Assembly: GCA_017537515.1 (NCBI GenBank)
Contig: JAFYKO010000195.1
Span: 1-21,956, forward strand
Direction: 5' to 3'
From: Clostridia bacterium
GTDB lineage: Bacteria > Bacillota > Clostridia > Christensenellales > UBA1242
DNA: 21,956 nt
In this document: positions 7,638-14,440 of the stretch, piece after piece
Numbering within the stretch: position 1 is the stretch's first letter
How the letters are laid out: every line of letters starts with the position of its first letter
Notes under the pieces: model-generated
The model's database searches: none
What the model was told of the DNA's origin: nothing
The model's input: the letters and a program-made list of their open reading frames with translations, nothing else
Position numbers and translations under genes: made by a program

Positions 7638-7655
7638 TTTAAAAAATAGATATTC

Positions 7656-7684
7656 ACTGCAACTTTTTTGTTGCAGTTTTTTTA
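7656..7684 (+). terminator. Strong terminator after the 126-residue gene
   Basis: ACTGCAAC (7656-7663) and GTTGCAGT (7670-7677) form an 8-bp stem with a six-T loop, then a T-run. The 3' arm and T-run (GTTGCAGTTTTT) occur again at 7721-7732 without a partner arm, perhaps as a leftover duplication. Confidence 0.88.
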
Positions 7685-7721
7685 TTTGTCTTTTGTTTTT
7701 ATTGCAAAAAGCCAAATTTAG

Positions 7722-7761
7722 TTGCAGTTTTTGAATTTTTCATTTATAATGAAAGTATAAT
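7722..7761 (+). promoter_or_regulatory. Promoter region of the ADP-ribosylglycohydrolase-GNAT operon
   Basis: Two overlapping options are visible. TTGCAG (7722-7727), a 17-base spacer and TATAAT (7745-7750) is the better spaced. TTGAAT (7731-7736) with a second TATAAT (7756-7761) has a 19-base spacer. Confidence 0.6.
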
Positions 7762-7790
7762 ATTTTTTTTAATCAAGGAGGATATAAAAA

Positions 7791-8597
7791 ATGTTAGGAG
7801 CAATTATTGGAGATATTGTAGGTTCTGTTTATGAATTTGACAATATAAAAAAGAAAAATTTTGAACTTTTCTCGCCAAACTCATTTTTCACTGACGATAC
7901 AGCAATGACAGTGGCTGTCAGCAATGCACTTGTGGCTTGCAAATACAATTTTGGAAACTTGTCCGAAATTGCCATTTCAAAAATGCAAAACACTTATGAG
8001 CGTTATCCAGAATTAAGTTATGGACAAAAATTCAAATTTTGGCTTATGGCAAAAACTCCACAGCCTTATGATTCATTTGGAAATGGGGCTGCAATGAGAG
8101 TTAGTGCTGTTCCTTATTTTGCAAAAGACCTCGACCAAGTTATTGAACTTTCAAAAAAGGTTACTGCTGTTTCGCACAATCATCCAGAGGGAATCAAGGG
8201 AGCGGAAGCAACTGCGGTTGCAATTTGGCTTGCACTTCACAAACATTCAAAAGAAGAAATCAAGAGCCATATTGAAGAGTTTTATTATAAACTCAAATTT
8301 GACTATGAAGACTTGAAGGACAACTACAAATACGACGAAACTTGTCAAGGGACAGTGCCTCAGGCAATCTATTGCTTTCTTATCAGCAATGACTTTGAGG
8401 ACGCTATCAGAACTGCGGTTTCAATCGGCGGAGACTCGGACACTCTTTGTGCAATTACTGGTGCAATAGCCGAAGCTTTTTATGGTATTCCAGAACAAAT
8501 CAAGAAGACTGCAAAAAAATATATGGATAGATATGTTTTGAAATCTTATAAGACATTTATTAAAAAATCAAACTATAGAGCGTATTTTGAAAAATGA
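7791..8597 (+). CDS. ADP-ribosylglycohydrolase family protein (ARH/DraG-like)
   Basis: The family removes ADP-ribose from proteins or small molecules with a binuclear Mg site. The expected blocks are present in order: GDIVGSVYEF (7-16), TDDT (34-37), GNGAAMR (97-103), SHNHPEGIKGA (128-138), GGDSDT (213-218) and ITGAIAEAFYG (222-232). The paired aspartates of TDDT and GGDSDT are the usual metal ligands, so the enzyme looks intact, and its 268 residues match single-domain relatives. It is soluble. A strong AAGGAGG nine bases upstream fixes the start. The GNAT gene overlaps its stop by four bases. The substrate is unknown; the possible ADP-ribosyltransferase-like gene at 11257 is in the same window but in another transcript. 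Confidence 0.93.
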   Translation: MLGAIIGDIVGSVYEFDNIKKKNFELFSPNSFFTDDTAMTVAVSNALVACKYNFGNLSEIAISKMQNTYERYPELSYGQKFKFWLMAKTPQPYDSFGNGAAMRVSAVPYFAKDLDQVIELSKKVTAVSHNHPEGIKGAEATAVAIWLALHKHSKEEIKSHIEEFYYKLKFDYEDLKDNYKYDETCQGTVPQAIYCFLISNDFEDAIRTAVSIGGDSDTLCAITGAIAEAFYGIPEQIKKTAKKYMDRYVLKSYKTFIKKSNYRAYFEK

Positions 8598-9010
8598 AAT
8601 TTATTCAATCAACCGAGATGAAGGTGGATATTTTAGAAAACCAAGAATGTTGGCTTTCGTCAAAAGATAAAATTAAGCAAAACGCAAAAAGGGATGATAC
8701 ACTCGCTTTTGATATTTACAATGACGACAAACTCATTGGATTTGCTATGCTTAGAGAATTTGAAAAAGGCTGTTTCTTCCTTTGGAGTTTTGCCATAGAC
8801 AAAGAGTTTCAAAACAAGGGTCTTGGCAAAAAGGCTTTATTGGAACTAATCAAATTTTTGAAAAACAACTATGATTTAAAAACCATAACAACCACTTACA
8901 AAACCGGCAACAACCACGCAAAACACCTATATGAAAACGCTGGCTTTACAGAAACCAATCGTGTTTTGGACGGCGAAATTGATGAGGTGGATATGGAGCT
9001 TCATATTTAG
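8594..9010 (+). CDS. GNAT-family N-acetyltransferase, polyamine acetyltransferase-like
   Basis: The acetyl-CoA binding motif A is IDKEFQNKGLGKKAL, with the Q-N-K-G-L-G-K phosphate-binding turn at 73-79. It is followed by the C-terminal N107, H108 and Y113 in NNHAKHLYENAGF, typical of GNAT enzymes. The spacing and the segment FAIYNDDKLIGF-like at 39-50 resemble BltD/PaiA/SpeG-type enzymes that acetylate spermidine or related amines; substrate assignment is inference. It starts on ATGA overlapping the stop of the ADP-ribosylglycohydrolase gene, with no clear ribosome site of its own, so translation is probably coupled. It ends at a bidirectional terminator. Confidence 0.88.
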   Translation: MKFIQSTEMKVDILENQECWLSSKDKIKQNAKRDDTLAFDIYNDDKLIGFAMLREFEKGCFFLWSFAIDKEFQNKGLGKKALLELIKFLKNNYDLKTITTTYKTGNNHAKHLYENAGFTETNRVLDGEIDEVDMELHI

Positions 9011-9012
9011 AA

Positions 9013-9039
9013 AAAAAAGGAGGACATCCCTCCTTTTTT
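9013..9039. terminator. Bidirectional terminator between convergent genes
   Basis: AAAAAAGGAGG (9013-9023) and CCTCCTTTTTT (9029-9039) form a perfect 11-bp stem with a 5-base loop. The run of T on either strand serves the GNAT gene (plus) and ABC exporter 1 (minus). Confidence 0.92.
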
Positions 9040-9053
9040 CATTAACTTTAAAA

Positions 9054-10856
9054 CTAGTCTTCACTTTCAAGATTTTCAGCCAAAAACATTTTTCTGATTG
9101 AGTCGTTACGCTCATAAAGTTCTTCAAAATTGCCTTTGTCGACAATCTTGCCTTTATCAAGATAATAAATTGTATCCACATTTTTTATTGTTGAAAGTCT
9201 GTGTGCAACAATAATTACTGTGTGTTTTCCTGAAAGGTTTTGGATTGATTTTGTAATCTCCGCTTGGGCTATGTTGTCAAGTGATGATGTGCTTTCGTCA
9301 AAGATAATAATTCTTGAGTTTTTGATTAGTGCCCTTGCTATTGCAAGTCTTTGTTTTTGACCGCCTGACATTTTGACGCCGTTTTCACCTACTTTTGTAT
9401 CGAGGCCATTTGGAAGAGAGTCTAGGTATTCAATAAGATTTGAATCCTTGCAAGCTTTAAGTACTTCTTCATCAGTTGCATCAGGCTTGGCAAGTTTTAT
9501 GTTTTCCTTTATGGTCATATCAAATATGTAAGGAAATTGGTTTACGAGAACTAGATTATCCCTAATACTTTTCTTGCTGAGTGTGTTTATATCATATCCA
9601 CCAAGCAAAATCTCGCCCTCTGTGCAGTCGTTGAGTTTTGCAATCAGGTTGAGGATTGTGGATTTACCGCTTCCGCTCTTACCAATAAATGCAACTGTTG
9701 AGTTTGCCTTGATTTTAAAGCTTAAATCTTCAAAAATTCTTTGAGTTGTGATTTCAAACTCGGGTTTATAACCTCTTTTGCTTTTGGTTTTTTCATCGAC
9801 TTCTTTTTCCTTTTTGTTGACATAATCAAAAGCAACGTTTTTGAATTCTATTTCGCCTTTGAGGTCTTGAACATCTATTTCGCCATAGTTTTCACTCGCA
9901 TACATTTCTTCGTCATACAATTCACTGATTCTGCTTCTTCTAACCTTAAAATCAGCAATCCATTTGCCAAGGTTGCCAATAAAGAAAGCAAAACTAGAAA
10001 TTGAGCTTCTGTTTGTGAATATGAAAAGTAATGAAGCGAGAGCGATAATACCTTGATCCATCATAAAAAGTGCAAATGCCACAAGGCCATAAATAAGCCA
10101 ATTTGAAATGAGGTCTTTAACACTGTCAAGGGTGTATATTGTCATATTCAAGTTGCAATTAGCGTCTTTGTACTTTTCATAATGGGTAGTAAATGTTTGT
10201 TGAAATTGTTCTTCAAGTCCAAAGGTTTTTATGTCTTTTTGACTTCGCACCATTTCACTTGTTATGCTTGTCGCAGGCTCTCCAAGTTTTTCTGTCCGAG
10301 CAAGTTTCTTTTTGTAAATTCGCACCTTTACAAATTCAATTAAAAACACTACTACAATAATGCCGAGGATTACGAGTGCAATCCAAATGTTGATTATTGC
10401 AATATACACAATCACAAGCACTCTATTGAGAAGTTCCCAAAGTGTATAAATAACATCATCCAATGAACCAATCAATCTTTCGGGGTCGTTGTTGATACGG
10501 TTTATAATAAGTCCCGAAGGGGTTCTGTCCATACTTTCGTTGTTGATTTTAAGAATTCGTTTTGTAATGTCTTTTTTGATTTCCAAAGCGATTTTGTTGC
10601 TGTATTTAAAATAAACCATAGCACAGAACCAGTTGATGCCATTGCTTACAGCACACAAACCTATAATATACAAAATTGTGATAAATGCTTTTTTGATTTC
10701 AGAAAGTGCAACCTCATTTAAGAAGTTTGCAATTTGAATTGTGATAAAAAATTCCGCAACTGCAATCACGAGATATAAAGTAACGTAGGCAACCAACCAA
10801 CCCTTGTATTTTGAAAAATAATTCCAAACGCTAAATTTTTGGTTTTTGTCTTTCAT
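9054..10856 (-). CDS. ABC exporter half-transporter 1 (type-1, MDR-like)
   Basis: The 600-residue protein joins six membrane helices (about 20-300) to one ATPase domain, so it works as a dimer in the membrane. Walker A is GKSGSGKST (392-400), the Q-loop glutamine is Q440, the signature is SGGQKQR (497-503), Walker B is IIIFDE with catalytic E521, and the switch histidine is H552, so the ATPase site looks complete. An unusual charged insertion (about 346-372, rich in K and E) lies between the A-loop tyrosine region and the strand before Walker A. The start at 10856 has GGAG ten bases upstream. Upstream on the same strand is a tiny ORF followed by a terminator, suggesting attenuation. The substrate is unknown; drug or peptide export is likely by family. 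Confidence 0.93.
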   Translation of the reverse strand: MKDKNQKFSVWNYFSKYKGWLVAYVTLYLVIAVAEFFITIQIANFLNEVALSEIKKAFITILYIIGLCAVSNGINWFCAMVYFKYSNKIALEIKKDITKRILKINNESMDRTPSGLIINRINNDPERLIGSLDDVIYTLWELLNRVLVIVYIAIINIWIALVILGIIVVVFLIEFVKVRIYKKKLARTEKLGEPATSITSEMVRSQKDIKTFGLEEQFQQTFTTHYEKYKDANCNLNMTIYTLDSVKDLISNWLIYGLVAFALFMMDQGIIALASLLFIFTNRSSISSFAFFIGNLGKWIADFKVRRSRISELYDEEMYASENYGEIDVQDLKGEIEFKNVAFDYVNKKEKEVDEKTKSKRGYKPEFEITTQRIFEDLSFKIKANSTVAFIGKSGSGKSTILNLIAKLNDCTEGEILLGGYDINTLSKKSIRDNLVLVNQFPYIFDMTIKENIKLAKPDATDEEVLKACKDSNLIEYLDSLPNGLDTKVGENGVKMSGGQKQRLAIARALIKNSRIIIFDESTSSLDNIAQAEITKSIQNLSGKHTVIIVAHRLSTIKNVDTIYYLDKGKIVDKGNFEELYERNDSIRKMFLAENLESED

Positions 10857-10919
10857 AATATTTTTCTCCTTTTGTAAATTTTTTTAATAATTTAAATAAA
10901 AAATCATTTATTTTTAATT

Positions 10920-10948
10920 ATTTTATCAAAAATAAATATAAAATTCAA
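10920..10948 (-). promoter_or_regulatory. Possible internal promoter of ABC exporter 1
   Basis: On the minus strand TTGAAT (10948-10943), a 17-base spacer and TAAAAT (10925-10920). The stretch is almost pure A/T, so such a match is easily accidental. If real, the exporter would not depend only on read-through of the upstream terminator. Confidence 0.35.
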
Positions 10949-10980
10949 TTTTTTTATTAAAAATTAAAATATTTTAAATA

Positions 10981-11009
10981 AAAAAATCTTGTAAACAAAT
11001 TTTACAAGA
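10981..11009 (-). terminator. Terminator between the 29-codon ORF and ABC exporter 1
   Basis: On the minus strand TCTTGTAAA (11009-11001) and TTTACAAGA (10995-10987) form a perfect 9-bp stem with a 5-base loop, followed directly by six T (10986-10981) and more T beyond. It ends a transcript of roughly 170 bases that begins near 11152. Confidence 0.88.
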
Positions 11010-11072
11010 CTTCCAAAAAGAGATATGGTCGGATTTTTTATAAAACAAAAATCGCCCCAAGGAAGAACCTTG
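11001..11072 (-). promoter_or_regulatory. Candidate transcription attenuator (competing antiterminator pairing)
   Basis: Within the tiny ORF, CAAGGTTCTTCC (11072-11061) can pair with GGAAGTCTTG (11014-11005): CTTCC with GGAAG and CAAG with CTTG, across a small GTT/T internal loop. The second strand overlaps the 5' arm of the terminator, so the two structures exclude each other. Further upstream in the ORF, TTGAAAAT and ATTTTCAA form another hairpin. A ribosome completing the ORF would cover the 11072-11061 strand and favour the terminator; one stalled early would leave it free. The pairing is seen; the function is inferred. Confidence 0.5.
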
Positions 11073-11127
11073 AAAATTTGTTTGTATTTTCAAAATTGTT
11101 ACGACTATTAAGTTTTGAAATGGTCAT
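11038..11127 (-). CDS. 29-residue small ORF, probable leader peptide of ABC exporter 1
   Basis: The ORF encodes 29 residues: a polar, asparagine-rich first half (MTISKLNSRNNFENTN) and a short hydrophobic end (FFLGAIFVL) after a basic KFSR. It has every mark of an expressed gene: a perfect consensus promoter, GGAGG nine bases before the ATG, and a strong terminator about 30 bases after the TAA. It lies on the same strand as the exporter, 181 bases upstream. Best reading: a leader peptide for ribosome-controlled attenuation of the exporter. Alternatives are a small membrane-active or secreted peptide exported by the transporter. The peptide has no Gly-Gly leader motif, which argues against a classical double-glycine bacteriocin. 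I recognise no family. Confidence 0.65.
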   Translation of the reverse strand: MTISKLNSRNNFENTNKFSRFFLGAIFVL

Positions 11128-11158
11128 TTTTTTGTTCCTCCTTTTTTAAATTTGCCTC

Positions 11159-11187
11159 ATTATACAACACAAAATTTTATTTGTCAA
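11159..11187 (-). promoter_or_regulatory. Perfect consensus promoter of the 29-codon ORF
   Basis: On the minus strand TTGACA (11187-11182), exactly 17 bases, and TATAAT (11164-11159). The predicted start near 11152 gives a leader of about 25 bases that includes GGAGG at 11141-11137. Confidence 0.9.
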
Positions 11188-11227
11188 CCCCTAAATTTAG
11201 AAAAAAGTGGATTTTTTTTATTTTTTA

Positions 11228-11236
11228 TGCTAAAAT
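11228..11236 (+). promoter_or_regulatory. Extended -10 promoter of the DUF2441-hydrolase operon
   Basis: TGC-TAAAAT is an extended -10; the matching -35 window (about 11208-11213) is poor, as is usual for extended -10 promoters. It lies back to back with the promoter of the 29-codon ORF. Confidence 0.5.
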
Positions 11237-11256
11237 TTACAAAAAAGGAAGAAATT

Positions 11257-11832
11257 ATGAAAAATTTTAATGGGTTTTTGTATCATATAGTACGGTACCA
11301 AAAATTAGAAGTTGGCGACAAACTCACATTTGGAAACACGCCAAACAAATTTTCAGAAAAAATTTTTGAAGCAAGCTTTCAAGTGGGAGAATTAGATGTA
11401 AATCAACTTGTTCACTCAAAGCCATTTAAAGAGTTTTCAGGCGAAGAAGAAAAAGAGACCAAAAGATATATCTACGAATCTTGCCAAATGCTCAGGGAAC
11501 TTATTTTGGAAAAAGTGAGAAAAGAAGAATTTTCAAAACGCCCTTCCCGTCTTGAATGTATTTACTGCACAAAATCATTTGAAGAGGCAAAGCAGTGGAT
11601 ACCGGCACTTAAAAGAATGCATCCTTCTCAGCCACCTTTGCAGATTGTCAAATTAAAAGCAAAAGGCAATGTTTTTGAAGGCGACGGAAATTTGATGCTT
11701 AGAAACACTTTTTCGTTGAATGCAAAAATAGAAATGGCTCGTCAGTATTGGAGTGGTTCAAACAACCCTAAATTGTCAGAAGTCCTATTTGTCGGCAAAG
11801 CAGAAGTTGTTGAAATCTTGGAGGAGTTTTAA
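11257..11832 (+). CDS. DUF2441-like protein with an Arr-type ADP-ribosyltransferase-like pattern
   Basis: The 191-residue soluble protein matches my recollection of DUF2441: N-terminal FLYHIVRYQKLEVGDKLTFG, then RPSRLECIYCTKSFEEAKQW, and a late EMARQYWSG block. The order of motifs also parallels rifampin ADP-ribosyltransferase Arr: a YH near the N-terminus (H10) followed by L-x-x-G-D-x-L-x-x-G, an IYxT strand (Y103), and KGNVFEGDGN (D143) where Arr has its FENDPN aspartate. From memory the Arr catalytic residues are His19, Tyr49 and Asp84, so H10/Y103/D143 could be equivalents; this is inference. An in-frame ATG at 11152 would read through the promoter, so 11257, preceded by AAGGAAG, is chosen. 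The alpha/beta hydrolase gene overlaps its stop by one base. Confidence 0.7.
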   Translation: MKNFNGFLYHIVRYQKLEVGDKLTFGNTPNKFSEKIFEASFQVGELDVNQLVHSKPFKEFSGEEEKETKRYIYESCQMLRELILEKVRKEEFSKRPSRLECIYCTKSFEEAKQWIPALKRMHPSQPPLQIVKLKAKGNVFEGDGNLMLRNTFSLNAKIEMARQYWSGSNNPKLSEVLFVGKAEVVEILEEF

Positions 11833-12767
11833 TGGAAATAAATACAACAGAGTACAAAAAAATAGTTTTTATAGAAGCAAAACCCGAACTTGGCTTTAAC
11901 TTTGGTTATTTTTTAATATTAAATAGGTTTGACGATAGCAATAAAAAACTGCAAATGATTGGTGAAGCAAACAATACCCGCATCACTAATGATACAGCAG
12001 AAAATTTTGAAAGGTGTAAATATCAAGTTTTCAAAAACGGATTACTTTTCAAACATATGGCAGGTTTTTATAACAATTCGGCCGTTGTCTATCCAACCTT
12101 CTTACGCCCGCCCTTAGAAAACAAAGGCGATCTTGACACACATGCACTAACTTCAATGGCATTACACTCTACTCGTGAAGATATAAAAAGAGTAGATTTG
12201 CAGTTTCTTGCAATGTTTCAACACGCAAAAGAAGTTTTACGAACTTGGGGATACGAACCCACCGAAAAGCTAATTATGACAGGCTTTTCAGCATCCGCTA
12301 AATTTGCACAAAGATTTGCATTTCTACACCCCGAGCAAGTGAGTGCAGTTGTTGCGGGTGGTATGAGTGCAACACTTTGCCTACCAGTGGAAAGTTATAA
12401 AGGATATACCTTAAACTACCCACTTGGTACAAATGATTATGAAGAAATTACCGGCAGAAAATTTGACAAAGAGGCATTTGACAAAATACCACACTATGTC
12501 CTTATGGGCGACCAAGACCAAAACGACCCTGTTCCCTACCACGATTGTTTTACAGATGAAGAAAGAGAAGCTATTATTGGCATATCGGATGCGGATATAC
12601 AAAAACGTTGGTTTAAAATGCTTGAAATAATAAAAGACTTAAGGCTTAATGTTTATCCATTTTTAAATAAAGGATACGACCACACGCCTAAAGGTATGCC
12701 AAAAATTTTAGAAGAAAATTTACCACAAATAAAACAACAAATTGAAGAAAATAATAAAAATATCTAA
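11832..12767 (+). CDS. Alpha/beta hydrolase (esterase-like)
   Basis: The nucleophile elbow is GFSAS at 151-155 with S153, followed by FAQRFAFLHPEQVSAVVAGG, which fits the helix and next strand of the alpha/beta-hydrolase fold. The acid is probably D227 or D229 in HYVLMGDQDQND, and the base H284 in NKGYDHTP, so a complete catalytic triad can be proposed. With 311 residues and no signal peptide, it should act in the cytoplasm. The start codon shares one base with the stop of the DUF2441 gene (TAATG), and the upstream GGAGGA lies inside that gene, so the two are translated together. This suggests linked functions, such as processing one substrate. Substrate unknown. Confidence 0.83.
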   Translation: MEINTTEYKKIVFIEAKPELGFNFGYFLILNRFDDSNKKLQMIGEANNTRITNDTAENFERCKYQVFKNGLLFKHMAGFYNNSAVVYPTFLRPPLENKGDLDTHALTSMALHSTREDIKRVDLQFLAMFQHAKEVLRTWGYEPTEKLIMTGFSASAKFAQRFAFLHPEQVSAVVAGGMSATLCLPVESYKGYTLNYPLGTNDYEEITGRKFDKEAFDKIPHYVLMGDQDQNDPVPYHDCFTDEEREAIIGISDADIQKRWFKMLEIIKDLRLNVYPFLNKGYDHTPKGMPKILEENLPQIKQQIEENNKNI

Positions 12768-12821
12768 TTTTTTAAGAAAATAATTAAAAAAATAAATAAA
12801 AATAATTATTTTTCATATTTT

Positions 12822-12850
12822 TTGAAAAATATTGCAAATTTATATAAAAT
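12822..12850 (+). promoter_or_regulatory. Promoter of the S41-like peptidase gene
   Basis: TTGAAA (12822-12827), a 17-base spacer and TAAAAT (12845-12850), each one mismatch from consensus. AAGGAG (12857-12862) lies between it and the ATG at 12867. Confidence 0.7.
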
Positions 12851-12866
12851 ACACAGAAGGAGAAAA

Positions 12867-14366
12867 ATGAAATTTAATTTTGAGAAAAACTTACAACAAC
12901 GACTTGCAAAACCGGAGTATAATACGGATATAAACATCGATGAGGTTTTACAAAAAGTTGAATACCCTACCACACCTCCAAGTTTAGAAGATTTGAAAAA
13001 ATATATTCATATTTTTTGCGAAGAAACTTTGCCAATGGAGGCAATCTTAACCCAACGGCAGATGCTTGAGGATTTTAATCAGTTTAAATTTTTAATTCAA
13101 TATGTTTATAGTGGTTATAAAGTTATTGGCGAGAAGTTTTTTGAAAATGCTTTTCATAAACTTTCGGCATTTATTGAAAGCCATCAAACCGCCACAAAAG
13201 AAGAGTTTGCAAAAGAGATATATTTGTCGCTTGAAGGACTTGAGGATAATCACTTTTCAATTACCCCATACAAAGGGGTATGCTTTAGACCTCTTGCAAT
13301 TCGTGGAAGACTCAAAACTTACATTAATTCTAAATATAACATAACAAAAAGTGATAAGGATTTTTTTATGAGTGACAGAAAGATTGTGAGCATAAATGGA
13401 AACCACAATATTGGTCGCTTTATAAAAGTGGTTTGCGGAGTTGACGGTAAACTCAAATTGGGGTTTGTGGTGCGTGAAATACAAAACACAGTAGGCGAAC
13501 ACATCATTCTAAATATAGATTTTGAAAATGGAGATACCCTTTCCGCCACTCTCAATCTCAAAAAATTTGAGCCACTTCAGCACCACAACAACGGATTTGT
13601 GAAAAAACTTGAAAATTGTATTTACATACGCAATACAGCTTGTGAACTACGCACACAAAAACAACAAGAAGAATTAGACGGCTTTTGTAAAATTATAGAA
13701 AAAAATATTAACGACATTGATTTTACAATTATAGATGCCCGAAGCAATCGTGGAGGTGCAGATATGTTCAATTCAGCAATTCATAAGGCCATTTTGAATA
13801 TGGAGTCTTTTAAACAAAATATTGGCTTATTTCACTTATGTGCAAAACAATTCTGGAATGAAACAAACAAGAAAAGCGACACTGAATACGCTAAAAGTAT
13901 TTATGAAAATTATCAAGAAAGCATCAAAAGTGGCACACCAAACATCAAGGAAATAACATTGAGGAAACAAGAAAATTCTCCACATAACAACAAGATAATA
14001 TTTGTTTTAACTGATGAGCATAGCACCTCTTCAGGTGAACAATACAACACTCAATTGAGAGCCTTTCAAAATGTTGTTTTTCTCAACGACAACACCGCCG
14101 GAATGATGCACTTTGGGAATCTTACAAGCTATTACCTTGGCCATAGTAAAATTAAATTAAAACTTGCCAATTCTCATCTTCTTTTCGGGAACTATTTGGT
14201 CGAAAACAAAGGTTTTCCACCTGATGTTTATTTTGATTGTGACGCAAGTGAAATTCTAACAACACTTCAAAACTTTATAAACCAAAACACAACTCTAAAA
14301 TGCCCTCCCCTTACATCACTTCAAAAATACGAACATAAACCCCTTGAAGAAAATAAATACAAATAA
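12867..14366 (+). CDS. S41-family (C-terminal-processing-like) peptidase without a signal peptide
   Basis: The 499-residue protein ends in an S41 peptidase domain: FTIIDARSNRGG (286-297) is the D-x-R-x-N-x-G-G strand, FVLTDEHSTSSGEQY (379-393) carries the expected nucleophile S388, and VVFLNDNTAGMMHFGN is the following strand and turn. The terminal ENKGFPPDVYFDCD block is the usual G-x-x-P-D motif. Canonical Ctp enzymes have a lysine in the turn after the T-x-G; here the turn is NTAGMM without lysine, so the dyad may differ. No signal peptide or clear PDZ domain is seen, unlike secreted Ctp proteases. An upstream in-frame ATG at 12822 coincides with the -35 box, so 12867 after AAGGAG is preferred. 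Role unknown. Confidence 0.8.
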   Translation: MKFNFEKNLQQRLAKPEYNTDINIDEVLQKVEYPTTPPSLEDLKKYIHIFCEETLPMEAILTQRQMLEDFNQFKFLIQYVYSGYKVIGEKFFENAFHKLSAFIESHQTATKEEFAKEIYLSLEGLEDNHFSITPYKGVCFRPLAIRGRLKTYINSKYNITKSDKDFFMSDRKIVSINGNHNIGRFIKVVCGVDGKLKLGFVVREIQNTVGEHIILNIDFENGDTLSATLNLKKFEPLQHHNNGFVKKLENCIYIRNTACELRTQKQQEELDGFCKIIEKNINDIDFTIIDARSNRGGADMFNSAIHKAILNMESFKQNIGLFHLCAKQFWNETNKKSDTEYAKSIYENYQESIKSGTPNIKEITLRKQENSPHNNKIIFVLTDEHSTSSGEQYNTQLRAFQNVVFLNDNTAGMMHFGNLTSYYLGHSKIKLKLANSHLLFGNYLVENKGFPPDVYFDCDASEILTTLQNFINQNTTLKCPPLTSLQKYEHKPLEENKYK

Positions 14367-14410
14367 ACTTCTTTTATTATTTATTTGAATAAATTAATTG
14401 TATAATAAGC

Positions 14411-14440
14411 AAAAAAAAACTGCAAAAATGCAGTTTTTTT
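14411..14440. terminator. Bidirectional terminator between the S41 gene and ABC exporter 2
   Basis: A run of A then ACTGCA (14419-14424) pairs across a four-A loop with TGCAGT (14429-14434) and a run of T. It overlaps the last bases of the exporter stop codon region and serves both convergent genes. Confidence 0.9.

Noticed and set aside
10981..11187. The 29-codon ORF as a double-glycine bacteriocin exported by the neighbouring transporter
   Set aside because: No Gly-Gly processing motif, and the transporter lacks a C39 peptidase domain at its N-terminus; a leader peptide fits better.
11152..11256. Longer start for the DUF2441 gene at 11152
   Set aside because: The added stretch covers both divergent promoters; the ATG at 11257 has an AAGGAAG site and begins at the family's usual N-terminus.
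7791..11832. ADP-ribosylglycohydrolase and DUF2441 gene as one toxin/antitoxin-like ADP-ribosylation pair
   Set aside because: They are 3 kb apart, in different transcripts, with unrelated genes between; no direct link is visible.
12822..12866. Longer start for the S41 gene at 12822
   Set aside because: The ATG falls on the -35 box; 12867 has a strong AAGGAG.
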